Positions 61,239-64,000 of a stretch of 64,000 bases of DNA are shown in pieces; the stretch's first letter is position 1, and the number at the start of each line of letters is the position of its first letter. The notes beneath the pieces were generated by a model, which saw only the letters and a list, made by a program, of their open reading frames with translations, was not told the origin of the DNA and ran no database searches. Where the stretch lies: the NCBI GenBank assembly GCA_009602735.1, contig WELA01007912.1, forward strand, positions 18,922-82,921, given 5' to 3'. Origin of the DNA: Mesotaenium endlicherianum (taxonomy: Eukaryota; Streptophyta; Zygnematophyceae; Zygnematales; Mesotaeniaceae). The position numbers were made by a program, and so were the translations under genes.

Positions 61239-61877
61239 TTACAGCACTACGATGCCGTTCCTGATGGCGTAGATAGCCAGACCTACCCGGGTAGTTACAT
61301 TGAGTTTCTGGAAAAGAGCATCCCGGTAGCCGTCTACCGTACGTACGCTCACGCCCATTTCATCGGCAATTTCTTTATAGGTCTTATCGGTGCAGGTCCA
61401 GCGGAGAAAAGCCAGTTCTTTTTCATTCATCATAGAACGCAAGCCTTCTTCGCTGATATATTTGTCATTGGCTTTCATACGGGGTGTAAGCAGCTCATTA
61501 TAATAATACCCCTTTTCATATACATGGTGCAGTGCATCGCGAAGCTCTTCCGGTTCACAGTCTTTGAGAATGTAACCCCTTGCGCCGTTTTTCAGCATAC
61601 GGATGACCACCAGGTCGTTCTTGATCATGCTCAACGCCACTACTTTAACCTGGGGGTGATGCTGTTTGATCCAGCGGGCTGTTTCAACGCCATCCATTAC
61701 CGGCATCGTAATATCCAGCAGGGCAATATCCGGCAATCCCTTTTCTTTAAGCTGTTCAATGAACTCCTCGCCATTGCCTGCCTCTATGGTTACCTTGAAA
61801 TCCTGTAACATATTGATCAGTACGGCCAGGCTTTTGCGTAGTACCACATGATCATCTACCAATGCAATCTTAATCAT
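61239..61877 (-). CDS. NarL/LuxR-type response regulator
   Basis: 212 residues. Receiver domain with Asp8/Asp9 (VDDH), phospho-acceptor Asp55 (ALLDITMP), and GYILKDCEPEEL; the C-terminal HTH has TYKEIADEMGVSVRTVDGYRDALFQKLNV. Pairs with the histidine kinase whose stop overlaps its start (ATGATTAA). The target genes are unknown. Confidence 0.94.
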   Translation of the reverse strand: MIKIALVDDHVVLRKSLAVLINMLQDFKVTIEAGNGEEFIEQLKEKGLPDIALLDITMPVMDGVETARWIKQHHPQVKVVALSMIKNDLVVIRMLKNGARGYILKDCEPEELRDALHHVYEKGYYYNELLTPRMKANDKYISEEGLRSMMNEKELAFLRWTCTDKTYKEIADEMGVSVRTVDGYRDALFQKLNVTTRVGLAIYAIRNGIVVL

Positions 61878-62658
61878 AATTATGTGCTTTAAATAAAAGG
61901 TTAACGATGGTACCTCTGTCCTCTTCGCTATGAACGGTGGCCTGGGCGCCTATTATTTTTGCCCGCTGTTCAATACTGAGCAATCCGATACCGGGTTTGA
62001 ACCCTTCTTTTTTACGATCAAAACCTTTGCCATTGTCTTTGATCATGATCTGGATATCCTCTTCCTGTTTAAAAATATTGATACTTACATGGGTGGCGCC
62101 CGAATGTTTCACCATATTGTTCAACGCCTCCTGTATCATACGGAACAGGAAAATGGTTTTGTTTTTATCTACCACCAATGGCTCTACCTGCGTACTGAAA
62201 GTGGTAGTGAACAATCCTGTTTTTTCCAACTGCTCCAATTCATGCCTGATGGCTATGATCAGACCTTCTTCCAATAACCTGTCGGCATAATACCCGGCAC
62301 TCAACGCCCTCAGTTCACGGATGGCTTTACCCACCAGTTCAGAGATATCATTCAGTTTTTCATTGCCGCCCACTTCCATGGCCAGGATGCTCAGGTTTAC
62401 TTTGGCAAGGCTCAGTATCTGCCCTACATTATCGTGTATTTCCTGGCTCACTGTTTTGAACGTCTGTTCCTGCATTTCCAGCTGTGCCTGCAACAACTCT
62501 TGTTGTACCTGTGCCTCCCTGACTTTTTTCTCCAGCAACATTTTCTTTTTGCTCCTCAAAAAATTAAGCACCACCAACAGCATCATGAAACCAAACAGCA
62601 ATACAAAAAAGCTGCCGGTGAGTACCGCTATGATCAGATTGTTTTTTTCTTCCTGCAT
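61870..62658 (-). CDS. HisKA_3-type sensor histidine kinase
   Basis: 262 residues. One N-terminal transmembrane helix (9-34), a coiled coil (SKKKMLLEKKVREAQVQQEL), the HisKA_3 dimerisation helix with His75 (VSQEIHDNVGQILSLAKVNL), then the ATPase: RMIQEALNNMVKHSGATH and DNGKGFD. No periplasmic sensor is present, so signal input may come through the two membrane proteins encoded just upstream. The start overlaps the upstream gene by 25 bases. Confidence 0.94.
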   Translation of the reverse strand: MQEEKNNLIIAVLTGSFFVLLFGFMMLLVVLNFLRSKKKMLLEKKVREAQVQQELLQAQLEMQEQTFKTVSQEIHDNVGQILSLAKVNLSILAMEVGGNEKLNDISELVGKAIRELRALSAGYYADRLLEEGLIIAIRHELEQLEKTGLFTTTFSTQVEPLVVDKNKTIFLFRMIQEALNNMVKHSGATHVSINIFKQEEDIQIMIKDNGKGFDRKKEGFKPGIGLLSIEQRAKIIGAQATVHSEEDRGTIVNLLFKAHNYD

Positions 62659-63296
62659 AATATGAAAGCTGCTATGAAACAGCCATATAAAATTATACTT
62701 AATACCTGGGGGATAACATTATAAAGTGATTCGCCAAATATCGTTACGTTTTGACGCATCAGCATCTCGTGCAAAACCATCACAAGAGAGATACCGGAAT
62801 AGAAAACAAATATGCCAATTGCCATCCAGAAACTTGCCAGGTTGATTATATTCTCTTCTCCTGCATTAATGAAAAGTTTATAGAAATAAATGCAGGACAT
62901 GATCGTGAAATAAATACCGGTAACTGTCATTATAATATAATAAGCCCCCACATACGAAAAGTAAAAAAAGAATAGAAAAAGATAAGTCAATACCAACATA
63001 GTAGCCAATATTTTTACCAATCTTTTAAAAACATAACCTGCCGCCACCTGGTAAAAAAACCAGCTGTAAAAAATGGTTTCTGCGATGCTAATCCACAAAT
63101 AGATATGTGTATTCCCCGTATGGTTTGTTTTCACAAGATGGTTAGACCTATAATAGGCAGCTCCTATTTCAGCATACAAAACAAAAAACAAGAAAGGGAT
63201 AGCATACACATAAAAAGTTTCTTTCAGTCGTTTATAATGAAAAAGTGCAACCAATAAACTTAAGAATTCCATTATAATGCTAAAGTGCATGCTCAT
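62634..63296 (-). CDS. Seven-TM membrane protein, paralogue of the next gene, possible sensor partner
   Basis: 220 residues with about seven hydrophobic helices and few loops. It shares with the 223-residue gene upstream YLW near residue 70, the FYKLF/FYELF segment and a common order of helices. No enzyme motif. It overlaps the histidine kinase gene by 25 bases and is probably its partner. Function unknown. Confidence 0.75.
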   Translation of the reverse strand: MSMHFSIIMEFLSLLVALFHYKRLKETFYVYAIPFLFFVLYAEIGAAYYRSNHLVKTNHTGNTHIYLWISIAETIFYSWFFYQVAAGYVFKRLVKILATMLVLTYLFLFFFYFSYVGAYYIIMTVTGIYFTIMSCIYFYKLFINAGEENIINLASFWMAIGIFVFYSGISLVMVLHEMLMRQNVTIFGESLYNVIPQVLSIILYGCFIAAFILCRKKKTI

Positions 63297-63323
63297 TTAA
63301 TGGTCGTTTTTTGCATCTTCTAA

Positions 63324-63995
63324 TTAAATAATCGAGCCTGTTTTTCCTTTCTCAGTAATATAAAGGCAACCACGGGGCAACCATATAAAAACACACATAA
63401 TACTTGAGCTATAAAGCGGTAATCCCATTATCTGTGTACTGAAATTTTTTAATACGCCATGCATCACCGAAGAAATACTGGTACCAGTAAAGAAAATAAA
63501 TATGCCGGCTATAACCCAAAATGCAGGCAATGTCCATATTGAATCCCCTTCTTCTGAATGCAGGAATAGCTCATAAAAATAAATGCAGCATAAAATGATG
63601 AGATAAAATGTTTCTACCACAAATCCATAATAACATGGCTCTACATAATGTTTGAAAAAGAAAAACAGGAACAAGAAGTAGCAGACCAGCAAAGAAGTAA
63701 ATACGGTGATTAGTTTCCTGACAAACACATTTCGAATCTCTGTATAAAGGAAATAACTCAGGAATGCGCCCATCACCGCCCATACCCACAAATAAATATG
63801 CATGTTGTTCCGGTCTTCCGGCTTCAATGTAAGTGACAAAACATATTTAAAGTAACTAGCTCCCAATTCTCCATAAAGGACAAATGCCAGGTAGTAGATG
63901 AAATAGAAATAGATCGTCCCTTTCAGATACTTATAATTCCACAACGCCGCCAGGAGGCAGATCAATTCAGCAATATGATTCATTTCTATCCGCAT
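63324..63995 (-). CDS. Seven-TM membrane protein, paralogue of the preceding one
   Basis: 223 residues with about seven transmembrane helices. The start at the ATG 63995 is near the window edge; an alternative ATG lies at 63983. Similar in layout and length to 62634-63296 (ELICLLAALWNYKYLKGTIYFYFI against EFLSLLVALFHYKRLKETFYVYAI), so a tandem duplication. First visible gene of the kinase operon. Confidence 0.75.
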   Translation of the reverse strand: MRIEMNHIAELICLLAALWNYKYLKGTIYFYFIYYLAFVLYGELGASYFKYVLSLTLKPEDRNNMHIYLWVWAVMGAFLSYFLYTEIRNVFVRKLITVFTSLLVCYFLFLFFFFKHYVEPCYYGFVVETFYLIILCCIYFYELFLHSEEGDSIWTLPAFWVIAGIFIFFTGTSISSVMHGVLKNFSTQIMGLPLYSSSIMCVFIWLPRGCLYITEKGKTGSII

Positions 63996-64000
63996 ATTAT

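Noticed and set aside
61107-61808. 233-codon plus-strand open frame
   Set aside because: It is a shadow of the response-regulator gene on the minus strand, whose receiver and HTH motifs are unmistakable.

Overview
This 64 kb window reads as a chromosome segment of a Bacteroidota bacterium, most likely a member of the Chitinophagaceae. The support is a SusC/SusD pair with glycoside hydrolases, promoters of the TTG-(about 19)-TAnnTTTG type, a DUF3127 protein, a bacterial alpha-2-macroglobulin, and AT-rich intergenic regions in a moderate-GC genome. The taxonomic call is inference from gene content; there is no rRNA in the window.

Left arm (1-39.4 kb), mostly core genes: the 3' end of sucD and its terminator, a very large alpha-2-macroglobulin-like protein, an AbiEii-type nucleotidyltransferase with a small partner, FAD enzymes, an MFS transporter, aspS, rarA, two M28 peptidases, elaA, uvrA, then a methionine/homoserine operon (cystathionine gamma-synthase, homoserine dehydrogenase) behind a SAM-I riboswitch with its own consensus promoter and terminator. 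From 27.6 to 39.4 kb, all on the minus strand, lies a polysaccharide utilisation locus (GH29 fucosidase, an internally deleted sulfatase, SusD, SusC, a SnoaL-like protein, GH30, GH51). It probably targets a fucosylated and arabinosylated plant glycan such as type II arabinogalactan.

Accessory middle (40-57 kb): an AbiE-type system with two near-identical palindromic operators and a frameshifted AbiEii gene. Then comes a 14.3 kb genomic island inserted at the 3' end of tRNA-Pro(TGG), bounded by a 25-bp perfect direct repeat (42697-42721 and 56978-57002), with a tyrosine integrase beside the intact tRNA. The island carries a HEPN/MNT pair, decayed fragments of AlbA_2-type and AAA ATPase genes, and two displaced Rhs C-terminal cassettes with candidate immunity genes, bracketed by a truncated and a complete copy of the same IS4-like element. 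It also carries a four-gene CBASS antiphage operon (CD-NTase, E2-like protein, 2TM-NUDIX effector, second nucleotidyltransferase), a divergent HTH-ImmA/IrrE protein with a PIN-domain gene, and a DUF4238 protein. A single N at 44334 marks an assembly problem at the left IS copy.

Right arm (57-64 kb): tRNA-Pro, tRNA-Ser(GCT), dnaA, a DUF3127 protein with an SSB-like tail, a COG2509-type FAD protein, and a NarL-type response regulator and HisKA_3 sensor kinase that follow two tandem paralogous membrane proteins.

The most interesting material is the CBASS operon with its divergent regulator, and the IS-bracketed Rhs cassette array next to it.
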